Positions 8,930 to 18,111 of a DNA stretch of 64,000 nt are shown here, in pieces. The translations under genes were made by a program, and so were the position numbers. Source of the DNA: Nitrincola tibetensis (GTDB taxonomy: Bacteria > Pseudomonadota > Gammaproteobacteria > Pseudomonadales > Balneatricaceae); NCBI RefSeq assembly GCF_003284585.1, contig NZ_QKRX01000002.1, positions 372,001-436,000 on the forward strand, in the 5' to 3' direction. Position 1 is the first letter of the stretch; each line of letters starts with the position of its first letter. The notes below the pieces were generated by a model. The model saw only the letters and a program-made list of their open reading frames with translations, did not search any database and had not been told where the DNA came from.

Positions 8930-10291
8930 GTGTCCCAGTTGCTTTTATCCTATTCCAAAATACTGGAAATTGTTGGTGACCTCGTTAAGGTGTATGTACC
9001 AGAGCCAGACAGCAACACGACCGGCAGCATTGGTTTTGGTGACCTTGCCATTATCGAAAACCCCCTCGACCCTTCTCAGTTACCCGCCTTAGCGCAGGTG
9101 ATAGAAATGGATCGTGACAAGATTTCGCTGCAAGTCTTTTCGGGAACAAAAGGACTGTCAACTCAAGCCAGTATCCGTTTCTTGGGCCACTCGATGCAGG
9201 TGGCCTTCTCTACGAATATTTTGGGTCGAGCGTTTTCGGGCGTCGGCGTCCCAATCGATGCAGGACCCGATCTAAAAGAAGAGCCTCACATCGAGATCGA
9301 CGGCCCTACCGTTAACCCAGCTCGACGTGTGTTGGCCTCTCGTATGATTCGTACCGATGTGCCGATGATAGATATCTTTAACACTCTGGTCGAAAGTCAA
9401 AAGATTCCGATTTTTTCGGTCGCAGGTGAGCCTTACAATCAACTACTTGCTCAGATTGGCGCTCATGCCGACGCCGATATTATCGTGTTTGGCGGTATCG
9501 GTTTGATATTTGATGACTACTACTTCTTTAAAAAAGCGTTTGAAGATGCAGGTGTCCTTGCGAAAACCGTTATGTATGTTCACTTAGGTTCTGACCCGAC
9601 TGTTGAAGCCCTCCTTGTGCCCGACATGGCATTGGCCGTGGCCGAGCGCTTTGCCGTGGATGAGGGCAAACGGGTCTTAGTATTATTGACGGATATGACC
9701 GCCTATGCCGATGCATTAAAAGAAGTCGGCGTGGCCATGGAGCACGTGCCCTCGAACCGTGGCTATATCGGCGATCTGTATTCGCAATTAGCACGTCGTT
9801 ATGAAAAAGCCTGTGATTATAAAGGTGCCGGATCTGTCACGATTTTATCCGTGACAACCATGCCAGGCGACGATGTGACCCACCCTGTACCTGACAATAC
9901 CGGCTATATCACCGAAGGTCAGTTTTATTTACACGATGGCGTGTTAGACCCCTTTGGCTCATTGTCTCGCTTAAAACAACATGTCATCGGTAAAGTAACA
10001 CGTGAAGACCATGGTCAGATTATGAACACCATGGTTCGATTTTATGCCTCCGCACAGGATGCACAGCAAAAACAAGCCATGTCGTTTGAGCTGACGGAGT
10101 ATGACCATCGTTTATTGCGTTTCGGTGATCTTTTTCGAAGACGTTTTATGGACATTAATGTAACGATCCCCCTAGAGAAAGCCCTAGACCTTTGCTGGAA
10201 GACACTGGCCGAATGTTTTGAAGCTGAAGAGTTGCTGATGAAACAAGACTTGGTGGATAAGTATTTTCCTGTTGCCTCACAGCGGAGTTAA
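8930..10291 (+). CDS. ntpB: V-type ATPase subunit B (non-catalytic)
   Basis: Regulatory nucleotide-binding subunit of the peripheral V1 sector, which alternates with subunit A in the hexamer. The 453-residue length is normal. It starts at GTG 8930, with AGGAAG well placed upstream. The family core is visible (GRAFSGVGVPIDAGP, then a P-loop-less FSVAGEPYNQLLAQI replacing the catalytic GxGKT). It is the first gene of a seven-gene operon (B-D-I-K-E-X-A) in which intervals are 2 bases or overlaps. Gammaproteobacteria normally rely on F-type ATPase, so this set is an accessory, probably horizontally derived, ion pump. Confidence 0.95.
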   Translation: MSQLLLSYSKILEIVGDLVKVYVPEPDSNTTGSIGFGDLAIIENPLDPSQLPALAQVIEMDRDKISLQVFSGTKGLSTQASIRFLGHSMQVAFSTNILGRAFSGVGVPIDAGPDLKEEPHIEIDGPTVNPARRVLASRMIRTDVPMIDIFNTLVESQKIPIFSVAGEPYNQLLAQIGAHADADIIVFGGIGLIFDDYYFFKKAFEDAGVLAKTVMYVHLGSDPTVEALLVPDMALAVAERFAVDEGKRVLVLLTDMTAYADALKEVGVAMEHVPSNRGYIGDLYSQLARRYEKACDYKGAGSVTILSVTTMPGDDVTHPVPDNTGYITEGQFYLHDGVLDPFGSLSRLKQHVIGKVTREDHGQIMNTMVRFYASAQDAQQKQAMSFELTEYDHRLLRFGDLFRRRFMDINVTIPLEKALDLCWKTLAECFEAEELLMKQDLVDKYFPVASQRS

Positions 10292-10293
10292 TC

Positions 10294-10896
10294 ATGGCTC
10301 GATTAGCGCTAAACAAAAGCACATTAAATAAAGAAGGTCGTAAAGTACGTGCCTATCAAAAGTTTGTGCCAGCGCTAGACCTAAAACGCAAACAGCTTCT
10401 TGCAGCTCGTGCTACTGCCGAACAAGTTTTACAGCAACAACAGCATGCACTTTTACAGGTCGAGCAGCAGGTGCGTGCCGAGCTTTCCATGCTGCCAAAC
10501 TTTCAAGGAAGGGTTGATCAGCTCGTCAGCATTCAATCAATTGAAATAGAACAAGTGAATTTAGTGGGCATTCGTTTACCTGAATTAAAATCGCTCGAGG
10601 TGGTGCTTGAACCCTACTCCTGTTTGGGAACAGACCATTGGCTGGATCACTTGGCTAAACTTCTCCAGTCTCAGGTGACACTGCAAGTTCAGCAACAATT
10701 GATTCATAAGCGACTCGAATGCTTGAATCAAGGTTTGCAAAAAACCACACAACGGTTGAATTTATTCGACAAGGTGTTGATTCCGCAAGCGCGTCAAAAT
10801 ATACGTAAGATCCAGATTGCCCTAGCCGATGCTGAACGTGCTGGGGTGGTTCGAGCCAAAATTGCTAAACGCAAGCGTATAGGGGTTTCACTATGA
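10294..10896 (+). CDS. ntpD: V-type ATPase subunit D (central stalk)
   Basis: Central rotor shaft subunit linking the A/B hexamer to the membrane ring. The protein has 200 residues, is highly charged and is largely helical at both ends, as in the family. The N-terminal pattern LALNKSTLNKEG...R and the C-terminal segment FDKVLIPQARQNIRKIQIAL are characteristic of D subunits. It begins two bases after subunit B, and its stop overlaps the start of subunit I by four bases, so translation is likely coupled. No separate subunit F gene was found next to it. Confidence 0.93.
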   Translation: MARLALNKSTLNKEGRKVRAYQKFVPALDLKRKQLLAARATAEQVLQQQQHALLQVEQQVRAELSMLPNFQGRVDQLVSIQSIEIEQVNLVGIRLPELKSLEVVLEPYSCLGTDHWLDHLAKLLQSQVTLQVQQQLIHKRLECLNQGLQKTTQRLNLFDKVLIPQARQNIRKIQIALADAERAGVVRAKIAKRKRIGVSL

Positions 10897-12671
10897 GTAT
10901 CTTACGACTCAATAAGGTCTCTCTGGTTGGCTTAACAGAACAAAAACCTCGTCTATTAGATGCCTTGCAAGAACTGGGGGTCATGCATGTCATCCCCTTG
11001 CAAGATGCTGAACCGCGCCCAACATCAGACGAAAGCGTTAATCCTGAGCGCCTAAAAAGAGCACTGCAATACCTGATAAGCAGTCGTGAAAAGCGCCGAC
11101 AAGTGGTGCGTTTAAGGCAGTTTAACCTGTCTGAAATGCTGGATCGAATCGATCACAATCGTACTCAGCGTTTAGATTTGATGGCGCGTCGTGACTTTCT
11201 AGAAAAGCGCATTACTGACTTAACCCCTTGGGGCGATTTTATTTTGCCTGAGCTAGCGGATTTAGCGGGGCAAAAACTCTGGTTCTACCTAGTCCCGAAT
11301 TATAAGCTTCCTGCCGTTGAGCGCTCCGGTTTAACTTGGAGCTGCGTCCATCGTGACAATCGGCATGCCTATGTGGTGGTCTTATCCGAGCATGAGCCTG
11401 ATGCGAACCGCATGCCCGTTACACGAACCTTCACGGGCAACATACCGCTTAGTCAGTTAGAGCAAAACCTAGAGGATCTAGAGATTGAACTAGAGGCCGT
11501 TGAAGCCGAGCGCGAAGCCTTAACACGTTGGATCTATCAATTGCAGCGCTGTATCGCCGATACAGAAGACCGTGCATTCCTAGCTGACGTATCGGATCAG
11601 ACGTTGGACTATGAAGAAATTTTTGCAATTCAAGGCTGGGTCGCCGAAAAGCACTTGGCAGAGGTTGAACGCTTTGCCAACACACACCAATTGGCTCTGC
11701 TGATTGAACAGCCCAAAGCAGATGAACTCCCACCCACCCTACTGGACAACCCAGAAAAACTTCGAGGTGGTCAAGAGCTGGTTAGCTTTTTTCAAATGCC
11801 AGGCTATCGCAGCTGGGATCCTTCACGGGTGGTTTTTTTCTCTTTTGCCGCCTTCTTCGCCATTATTATGTCCGATGCCGGATACGCTGCGTTAATGGGC
11901 TTGGTGCTCGCCTATTATTGGAAAAACATGGCCAGCAGCGAAACCTCAAGACGCTTGCGCTCTTTAGCCGTGACGCTGACCGCAACAAGTTTAGTTTGGG
12001 GGGTATTGGTCGGCAGCTACTTTGGCGCCAACGCACCTTTCTCTTGGCTAGCATCACTCAAGGTACTGGACTTACAAGACTTTGACGCCATGATGCGCTT
12101 TTCGATTACCTTTGGTGCACTGCATTTAGTGCTCGCCAATTTAATGATGGCCTGGGTTAGGCGTACCCGACTTGAAGCCTGGGCATCCGTTGGCTGGGCA
12201 CTAGCGGTACTATCCTGCTTACTCGGATGGTTGCAAGGCTTCCATTTTATACACTGGTTCGTATTTGTCGTTGCCGTGTTGACCGTCTTGCTAATGTCAA
12301 ATCAGCAACAAAAATGGCAGCTACGTCAGGTCATGTGGGGCGCGTTAGCACTCACCAATATCACTAAGCTCTTTGGCGATGTGTTGAGTTATTTGCGCTT
12401 GTTTGCGCTTGGTCTCGCCAGTGCCTCTTTGGCGATCACCTTTAATCAATTGTCTGTCGATGTGGCCAGCGCACTGCCCGGCATCGGTGTTTTTTTACAA
12501 CTCCTGATTTTACTGGCGGGGCACTTATTGAATTTCGTGCTAACCGTTGTCAGTGGAGTCATTCACGGTTTGCGTCTTAACTTAATTGAATTTTACAACT
12601 GGAGCTTGGCGGATGAAGGCTATGCCTTCCGCTCTTTCTCAAAGCAGGAGGTTACACCTTGGACAACCTGA
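10893..12671 (+). CDS. ntpI: V-type ATPase subunit I (membrane stator, subunit a homologue)
   Basis: Integral membrane stator that carries ions to and from the K ring. Of 592 residues, the first 310 or so form the cytosolic arm and the remainder holds about seven TM helices. The essential stator arginine is seen in GDVLSYLRLFALGLASAS (about residue 500). A second conserved region ends the protein (LNFVLTVVSGVIHGLRLN...EFYNW). It starts by a four-base overlap with subunit D (ATGA), and its 3' end overlaps the subunit K start by 13 bases, where GGAGG serves as the ribosome site for K. Confidence 0.95.
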   Translation: MSILRLNKVSLVGLTEQKPRLLDALQELGVMHVIPLQDAEPRPTSDESVNPERLKRALQYLISSREKRRQVVRLRQFNLSEMLDRIDHNRTQRLDLMARRDFLEKRITDLTPWGDFILPELADLAGQKLWFYLVPNYKLPAVERSGLTWSCVHRDNRHAYVVVLSEHEPDANRMPVTRTFTGNIPLSQLEQNLEDLEIELEAVEAEREALTRWIYQLQRCIADTEDRAFLADVSDQTLDYEEIFAIQGWVAEKHLAEVERFANTHQLALLIEQPKADELPPTLLDNPEKLRGGQELVSFFQMPGYRSWDPSRVVFFSFAAFFAIIMSDAGYAALMGLVLAYYWKNMASSETSRRLRSLAVTLTATSLVWGVLVGSYFGANAPFSWLASLKVLDLQDFDAMMRFSITFGALHLVLANLMMAWVRRTRLEAWASVGWALAVLSCLLGWLQGFHFIHWFVFVVAVLTVLLMSNQQQKWQLRQVMWGALALTNITKLFGDVLSYLRLFALGLASASLAITFNQLSVDVASALPGIGVFLQLLILLAGHLLNFVLTVVSGVIHGLRLNLIEFYNWSLADEGYAFRSFSKQEVTPWTT

Positions 12672-13105
12672 TTATGGCATTAGGCTGGGCAGGTCTTTAC
12701 GGCCCTATGGCACTTGGCGCGATTGGTAGCATGATCGGCTGTTCATTGGCGGGTCAAGCGGCTGCAGGTGCATTGCTCGAAACTGAAACCGGACATGGGC
12801 GATATATCGGTATATCCGCTATGCCGTCTTCGCAATCTATTTATGGGATCGTGGTGATGTTTGCGCTAAACCGCGATATAACCCCAGAGAATGCTCCGGG
12901 CTTAGCTGGCATAGGTTTACTCTGTGGCTTGGCATTAATGTTCAGCGCGATCTATCAAGGTCGTAGTTGTGCATCTGCCATCAATGTCTCCAAGATTCGC
13001 CCTGAGATTTTTGGTATGTCTCTGGCACCTGCAGCCATCGTAGAAGGCTTCGCCGTGTTTGCGTTCATTTTTGCCTTGGTGATTAGTGCTGGTATACCAG
13101 CGTAG
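12659..13105 (+). CDS. ntpK: V-type ATPase subunit K (rotor ring), probable Na+ type
   Basis: Rotor-ring proteolipid, 148 residues with four TM helices, i.e. two fused hairpins. The start is TTG at 12659, supported by GGAGG seven bases upstream inside subunit I. The ion-carrying glutamate is Glu129 in helix 4 (APAAIVEGFAVF). By alignment to the Na+-binding Enterococcus hirae NtpK, Gln59 (in PSSQSIYG, matching Q65) and Gln100 (in IYQGR, matching Q110) are conserved, with Ser58 in place of Thr64. These are the Na+ ligands of that enzyme, so coupling to Na+ is inferred. Only one carboxylate is present per four helices, as in other V-type rings. Confidence 0.94.
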   Translation: MDNLIMALGWAGLYGPMALGAIGSMIGCSLAGQAAAGALLETETGHGRYIGISAMPSSQSIYGIVVMFALNRDITPENAPGLAGIGLLCGLALMFSAIYQGRSCASAINVSKIRPEIFGMSLAPAAIVEGFAVFAFIFALVISAGIPA

Positions 13106-13111
13106 GAGCCG

Positions 13112-13795
13112 ATGATGAATCATACTGAAAAACATCATCCTTCTTCGGGCGTGGAAGCCTTAATTGAGCAACTGCGTGACCAGGGCGTGCAAAAAGGTCG
13201 CGAAGAAGCCGATCAGCTATTGAAGGATGCACGGCAAAAAGCCAATCAAATTCTGGACGAGGCGCGTCATGACGCCGATATTCTTCGTCAACAGGCCAAA
13301 AAAGAAGCCGAACAAACGCGTAAAGCGGGTGAAGATGCACTGAAAATGGCCGCCCGAGACCTATTGTTAACCTTAAAAGAAACCATGGCCCTGAGTTTTG
13401 CCGATCAAGTTGAACGTTTAGTCGAACAGCAAATGGATAACGAAGAGTTCATGCGTCGACTGATTCTTGAATTGGCTGGAAAAGTTCGTGATCAATCGCA
13501 ATTAACCCAACATCAGATTGAAATTCTGTTGCCCGATGAGTTTATTGGTTTAGATGAGTTGCGCAGGAATGCCCATGAATATCGTCAAGGTCATTTGAGC
13601 CAATTTGTACAGTCCTTATCCGCCGATCTTTTACGTGAAGGCGTTAGTGTCAGCTCTCACTCGGGCCGTGGATTACGCATACGCTTGGTTGGCAAAGAGG
13701 TTGAAATAGATCTGACCGACGCTTCCATTGCTGAAGTGCTGCTCAAACACTTGCAGCCTCGTTTTCGTGCTTTGTTAGAGGGAGTTATTCGTTAG
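13112..13795 (+). CDS. ntpE: V-type ATPase subunit E (peripheral stalk)
   Basis: Peripheral stalk subunit of 227 residues. The first 80 are a long charged coiled coil (EEADQLLKDARQKANQILDE and following), and the rest is a globular domain that caps the A/B head. TAGGAG precedes a double ATG at 13112/13115. The stop overlaps the GTG start of the next gene by one base (TAGTG). Only E is recognised; no separate G subunit is seen, as in chlamydial and Bacteroidetes operons. Confidence 0.88.
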   Translation: MMNHTEKHHPSSGVEALIEQLRDQGVQKGREEADQLLKDARQKANQILDEARHDADILRQQAKKEAEQTRKAGEDALKMAARDLLLTLKETMALSFADQVERLVEQQMDNEEFMRRLILELAGKVRDQSQLTQHQIEILLPDEFIGLDELRRNAHEYRQGHLSQFVQSLSADLLREGVSVSSHSGRGLRIRLVGKEVEIDLTDASIAEVLLKHLQPRFRALLEGVIR

Positions 13796-14493
13796 TGGCA
13801 GATTACTACACGCTCGTCACGTGTCTGCCTTGGTTGCCTGAGCAGATGGAAAAGTGCACTCAGCTACCTTTGTCACGGATTGCACTGAACCGGCGGCTTT
13901 CAATGTTGAATGTGGAGGATCAGCGACGTCTCGCAATAGCTGAGGCGCTCTACCACCCTACGCAGACAGACACACAGCCTGACCGTGAAAGAGTGCAACT
14001 CTGGCAAAAGCAGATTGCTGAACTCCCCTCTATAGTGCTGCAGGACGTGATTACACAGCGTTTAGAAATACAAACACTGTTGGCTGCCCTGCGTTATCGA
14101 AGACGACCTAACACGTCTGCAGAACATTTTTATGGGTATGGTCGCTGGACCGAATGGATACGACACCACTGGAAAGAGCCTTTATTTGCCTTAGAAACAC
14201 AGATAGACCCCTTAGAGCATTGGGGCGAGTTATTTAATAACGGGCATACTGGTGACTTACAGTTTCAGATGGATCGTTATTTTTGGCAGCAACTGCTTGC
14301 GGTGGAGCGAAGCCATCATTTTTCCGTCGAAACTGTGGTGAGTTTTGTACTGCGCTGGGGCATAGCTGAGCGTCGTCTTAAAAGTGATGCGGACGCGGCA
14401 TTGGCTGATTTTCAAACCCTGAGCGATACACTGCTGCACAGCAGCGGTATCCAACAGCAACTGAATAGCTTGTTTGAGGACATGAATAGATGA
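13795..14493 (+). CDS. DUF2764-type V-ATPase operon protein (putative C-like subunit)
   Basis: A 232-residue soluble protein between subunits E and A. It starts MADYYTLVTCLPWLPEQ and looks like the DUF2764 family found at this position in chlamydial and Bacteroidetes V-ATPase operons. It has no TM helix and is rich in Trp, Leu and Gln. Position and size suggest that it stands in for subunit C, the socket between the central stalk and the ring, but this is inference from context. It starts at GTG overlapping the previous stop by one base, and its own stop overlaps the subunit A ATG by four bases. Confidence 0.65.
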   Translation: MADYYTLVTCLPWLPEQMEKCTQLPLSRIALNRRLSMLNVEDQRRLAIAEALYHPTQTDTQPDRERVQLWQKQIAELPSIVLQDVITQRLEIQTLLAALRYRRRPNTSAEHFYGYGRWTEWIRHHWKEPLFALETQIDPLEHWGELFNNGHTGDLQFQMDRYFWQQLLAVERSHHFSVETVVSFVLRWGIAERRLKSDADAALADFQTLSDTLLHSSGIQQQLNSLFEDMNR

Positions 14494-16307
14494 ATGGAAT
14501 ACCCATTACAGCACGTGTTGCCGGGGTCCGGGATGATATAGTGACCCTTCATTTGATGAAGGATGAACATGGCGAATACTATCCCATCATCAAGAATGAA
14601 GTGGTCTATATCTGCCCAGAGCGTCGTCCATCAGACCAACGCCAAGAACGCCTGCAAGCGGAAGTATTGCGGGTTCGTCATGGTGAAGCCGATGTCCAAG
14701 TCTTCGAGAATACCCGAGGTGTGTCGATCGGTGACCGTGTTGAGCAAACCGAACGCTTACTTTCAGTTGCGTTAGGACCGGGTTTGTTGGGTCAAATCTA
14801 TGATGGCCTACAAAACCCGCTTGAACTGATTGCGGCACAGCATGGTTTCTTCTTACCCAGAGGATTGGATGTTGAGGGGATTGATAATCAGCATTTGTGG
14901 GCGTTTCAGCCAACCGTTAAAATTGGTGCACGCGTACGCGCAGGTGATCCGCTGGGCAAGGTGCAAGAAAGACGCTTTACACACAAAATCATGACACCCT
15001 TCAAGTTGCGGGGTGAACTTGAGGTGACCTGGATTCAGGAAGGTAGCTTTACCGTCACGACGCCGATTGTCAGACTTAAAGATATGCATGGCGAAGAACA
15101 TGAGATCACCATGCGTCAGTTCTGGCCAGTACGCGTACCCGTTAACCGTGATTTATTGCGCACAGGGTCAAGTGAACGCTTGTACCCCGATCAACCCATG
15201 CTGACCACTATTCGTCTCATTGACACGTTTTTCCCTGTGGCCAAAGGTGGAACGGCTTGTATTCCAGGTCCCTTTGGGGCGGGCAAAACGGTACTGCAAA
15301 GCTTAATTTCTCGCTATTCCGATGTGGACATCGTGGTCATTGTGGCCTGCGGTGAACGTGCTGGCGAAGTGGTGGAAACCATTACTGAGTTTCCGAAAAC
15401 GCCCGATCCGAAAGGCGGGACCTTAATGGATCGCACCGTCATTATTTGCAACACCTCCTCCATGCCTGTCGCGGCGCGAGAAGCCTCTATTTATACTGGC
15501 ATCACCATCAGTGAATACTATCGTCAAATGGGTTACAACGTATTGCTGATTGCCGACTCAACCTCACGCTGGGCGCAAGCGATGCGCGAAACATCGGGCC
15601 GATTAGAGGAAATTCCTGGCGAAGAGGCATTTCCGGCGTATCTTGATTCAGCCGTAAGGGCTCTTTATGAGCGCGCTGGACTTGTGCGAACCAATGATGG
15701 CTCTATAGGGAGCTTAACGCTGATTGGAACGGTATCGCCTGCAGGAGGGAACTTCGAAGAGCCTGTTACGCAATCAACGCTTAGAACGGTGAAAACCTTC
15801 TTAGGTTTGAGTGCTGATAGAGCGTACAAACGCGCCTATCCGGCCGTTGATCCATTGATTTCTTGGTCACGTTATCTGTCTCAACTTGAAAATTGGTTTA
15901 ACACACACTTAGATGTTGAATGGGTCCCCCAAGTACGTGACATGCTCAATTTGCTCAGACAGGGTGAAGAGGTTCAGCAAATGATGCAGGTGACAGGCGA
16001 AGAAGGCGTAACCTTATCCGACTATATTTTATGGCAGAAATCCCAGTGCCTAGATCAGGTCTATTTACAGCAAGATGCGTTTGATCCCGTGGACATCTCA
16101 ACCCCCATTCAACGCCAACGAGATCTGTTCCGCTTATTGGTCAGAAGTTTACAAGGCATACCCACTCTAGAAACAAAAGAAGCCGTTCGTAAACACTTTG
16201 TACACTTAACAGGCTTGCTTAGAAACCTAAACTATACTCGGCAAGACAGCCCTGAGTACCCGCGTTTATGGCAAGAAATTGAAGCACTTTCGGCACCTCA
16301 TGATTGA
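14490..16307 (+). CDS. ntpA: V-type ATPase subunit A (catalytic)
   Basis: Catalytic ATPase subunit of the V1 head, 605 residues, full length. The P-loop GPFGAGKTVLQ lies near residue 262. The GERAGEVVETITEF segment holds the catalytic glutamate region, and ADSTSRWAQAMRE, SGRLEEIPGEEAFPAYL and the bulge region of V/A-type A subunits (about 110-180) are present. It is the last gene of the operon. Its stop codon is embedded in a strong terminator hairpin. Direction (ATP-driven Na+ or H+ export versus synthesis) cannot be told from sequence. Confidence 0.97.
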   Translation: MNGIPITARVAGVRDDIVTLHLMKDEHGEYYPIIKNEVVYICPERRPSDQRQERLQAEVLRVRHGEADVQVFENTRGVSIGDRVEQTERLLSVALGPGLLGQIYDGLQNPLELIAAQHGFFLPRGLDVEGIDNQHLWAFQPTVKIGARVRAGDPLGKVQERRFTHKIMTPFKLRGELEVTWIQEGSFTVTTPIVRLKDMHGEEHEITMRQFWPVRVPVNRDLLRTGSSERLYPDQPMLTTIRLIDTFFPVAKGGTACIPGPFGAGKTVLQSLISRYSDVDIVVIVACGERAGEVVETITEFPKTPDPKGGTLMDRTVIICNTSSMPVAAREASIYTGITISEYYRQMGYNVLLIADSTSRWAQAMRETSGRLEEIPGEEAFPAYLDSAVRALYERAGLVRTNDGSIGSLTLIGTVSPAGGNFEEPVTQSTLRTVKTFLGLSADRAYKRAYPAVDPLISWSRYLSQLENWFNTHLDVEWVPQVRDMLNLLRQGEEVQQMMQVTGEEGVTLSDYILWQKSQCLDQVYLQQDAFDPVDISTPIQRQRDLFRLLVRSLQGIPTLETKEAVRKHFVHLTGLLRNLNYTRQDSPEYPRLWQEIEALSAPHD

Positions 16308-16320
16308 GGGTGCCGATTTT
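16290..16320 (+). terminator. Terminator of the V-type ATPase operon
   Basis: A perfect 8-bp stem, TCGGCACC at 16290-16297 with GGTGCCGA at 16309-16316, is followed directly by TTTT. The loop contains the subunit A stop codon, so transcription ends right at the end of translation. Confidence 0.85.
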
Positions 16321-16430
16321 GCAACTTGGTTCTGCCCTCTTATCCTTTGCTGTATCTTAGTTCGAGCACTCAATACTTATCGTACTAACATGATATGATG
16401 GCTCTACTTTAAGAATCACATCCTACCGTC

Positions 16431-18101
16431 ATGTCTAGCAGAACCAAAATGACACCTTATTTTTTGCGCTTTGCTGTGCTCTTTGTCAGTCTATTCGTTG
16501 CAAGTTTTGCTCAGGCCGATAGACCTATTCTGGTAGGTGGCGACTTGAACTATCCCCCTTATGAATTTCTCAATGAGTATGGCGAACCGGATGGCTACAA
16601 TACCGAACTAACCCTTGCAATCGCCGAAGTCATGGGCATTGAGGTCGACATTCAATTAGGTAACTGGGATGAGATCCGCAGTCTTCTTGAACAGGGTAAA
16701 GTGGACGTTCTACAAGGCATGGCCTACTCCACTGGTCGCACCGACAAATACGATTTTTCACCCGCTCATGCCTTGGTTCATCAGTCCATTTTTGCCCGTA
16801 AAGGGACTGCAAAAGTGAACGACTTAAATGAACTAGCGGGTAAAGAGCTCATCGTCCAGCAAGGTGGAGTAATGCACGACTTTTTCATTAACAGTGGCAT
16901 TAATGCCAAATTAATTTTAGTCGACACCCACGCAGCGGCTCTGCGCTTACTCGCGTCTGGTCAATACGATTACGCACTGGTTGCCAACCTGCCCGGCTTG
17001 TACCTAGGGAAAGAACTAGAACTTTCCAATATCGCTCCTGTCGGTCGACCTTTTGGTGCCAACCAATATGGCTATGCGGTAATGAAAGGCAACACCGACC
17101 TACTCGCCCAATTTAGTGAAGGCTTGGCCATTTTGAAAAACACGGGGCGTCATCAAAAAATTTATGACAAATGGCTTGGCCCACTCGAACAAGATGGCTT
17201 TCCCTGGAAAGAAGTTGGGCTGATAACAGGGAGTATTTCTGGGATATTACTGGTGATATTAGGCGCGATTGTCATATGGAACCGCATGCTAACCCGTGAG
17301 GTGAGTCGCCGAACCAACGAACTAAAGCAGCAACAAAAACAACTGATGCAAGCAGACAAGATGACCTCCTTGGGCATTTTGGTATCAGGCGTTGCGCATG
17401 AAATTAATAATCCCAGCAGCCTACTCTTACTTAACCTCCCGGTCATACAAGAATTTTACTCAGACGCAGAAGAGATTCTAGAAGCACACTTTCAAGCGCA
17501 TGGCGATTTTTACATTGCAGGCCTCGAATACAGCCGAATGCGAGATGAAATCCCATCTATGTTGCAAGACATGCTGACAGGCACTCAAAAAATCCGCCGT
17601 ATCGTCAACGATCTCAAAGACTTTGCCCGTGAAACGCCGGACGGTCTAAAAGAGCAAGTGGATATCAATGAGATTTTAGAAGTCGCCATTCGGCTAGTCG
17701 ACAACACCCTTCGTCAAAGCTGTGACCAATTCATTGTTGAATATACTCGCCCGCTGCCACCTTTTTATGGCAACGCTCAAGAAATTGAGCAAGTCATCAT
17801 TAATCTCATCGTCAACGCTTGTCAGGCGCTGGAAACATCCAATCAATCCATTAATGTACGCACTTTTCTTAAAGATGAATATCACCTTTGTTTAGAGGTT
17901 TGGGATCAAGGCAAAGGCATAGAGCCTCAACATATGGCCCGTTTATGCGACCCTTTTTTTACCACTCGCCGTGAAGATGGTGGCACTGGTCTTGGTCTCT
18001 TTATATCCAGTAAAATAGTCCAAGAGCATGGCGGAAGCTTAGTGTACGAATCTACCCCCAAACATGGCACCAAAGCTGTTTTGACCTTTTCAGTCACTTA
18101 G
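16431..18101 (+). CDS. Sensor histidine kinase with solute-binding (SBP_bac_3) sensor
   Basis: Inner-membrane sensor kinase of 556 residues: signal peptide to about 29 (SFAQA), periplasmic binding domain of the family-3 amino-acid type (about 32-245, starting PILVGGDLNYPPYEF), TM helix (about 263-284), then kinase core. The phospho-acceptor is His323 in GVAHEINNPSS. The N box is INLIVNACQALE, G1 DQGKGI and G2 GGTGLGLFIS. No PAS or HAMP is present. An alternative start seven codons in (MTPYF) is possible, and neither has a clear ribosome site. It lies ten bases before its partner regulator. Fusing a transport-type binding protein to the kinase lets it read ligand directly. Confidence 0.92.
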   Translation: MSSRTKMTPYFLRFAVLFVSLFVASFAQADRPILVGGDLNYPPYEFLNEYGEPDGYNTELTLAIAEVMGIEVDIQLGNWDEIRSLLEQGKVDVLQGMAYSTGRTDKYDFSPAHALVHQSIFARKGTAKVNDLNELAGKELIVQQGGVMHDFFINSGINAKLILVDTHAAALRLLASGQYDYALVANLPGLYLGKELELSNIAPVGRPFGANQYGYAVMKGNTDLLAQFSEGLAILKNTGRHQKIYDKWLGPLEQDGFPWKEVGLITGSISGILLVILGAIVIWNRMLTREVSRRTNELKQQQKQLMQADKMTSLGILVSGVAHEINNPSSLLLLNLPVIQEFYSDAEEILEAHFQAHGDFYIAGLEYSRMRDEIPSMLQDMLTGTQKIRRIVNDLKDFARETPDGLKEQVDINEILEVAIRLVDNTLRQSCDQFIVEYTRPLPPFYGNAQEIEQVIINLIVNACQALETSNQSINVRTFLKDEYHLCLEVWDQGKGIEPQHMARLCDPFFTTRREDGGTGLGLFISSKIVQEHGGSLVYESTPKHGTKAVLTFSVT

Positions 18102-18111
18102 GAAGACCCAA

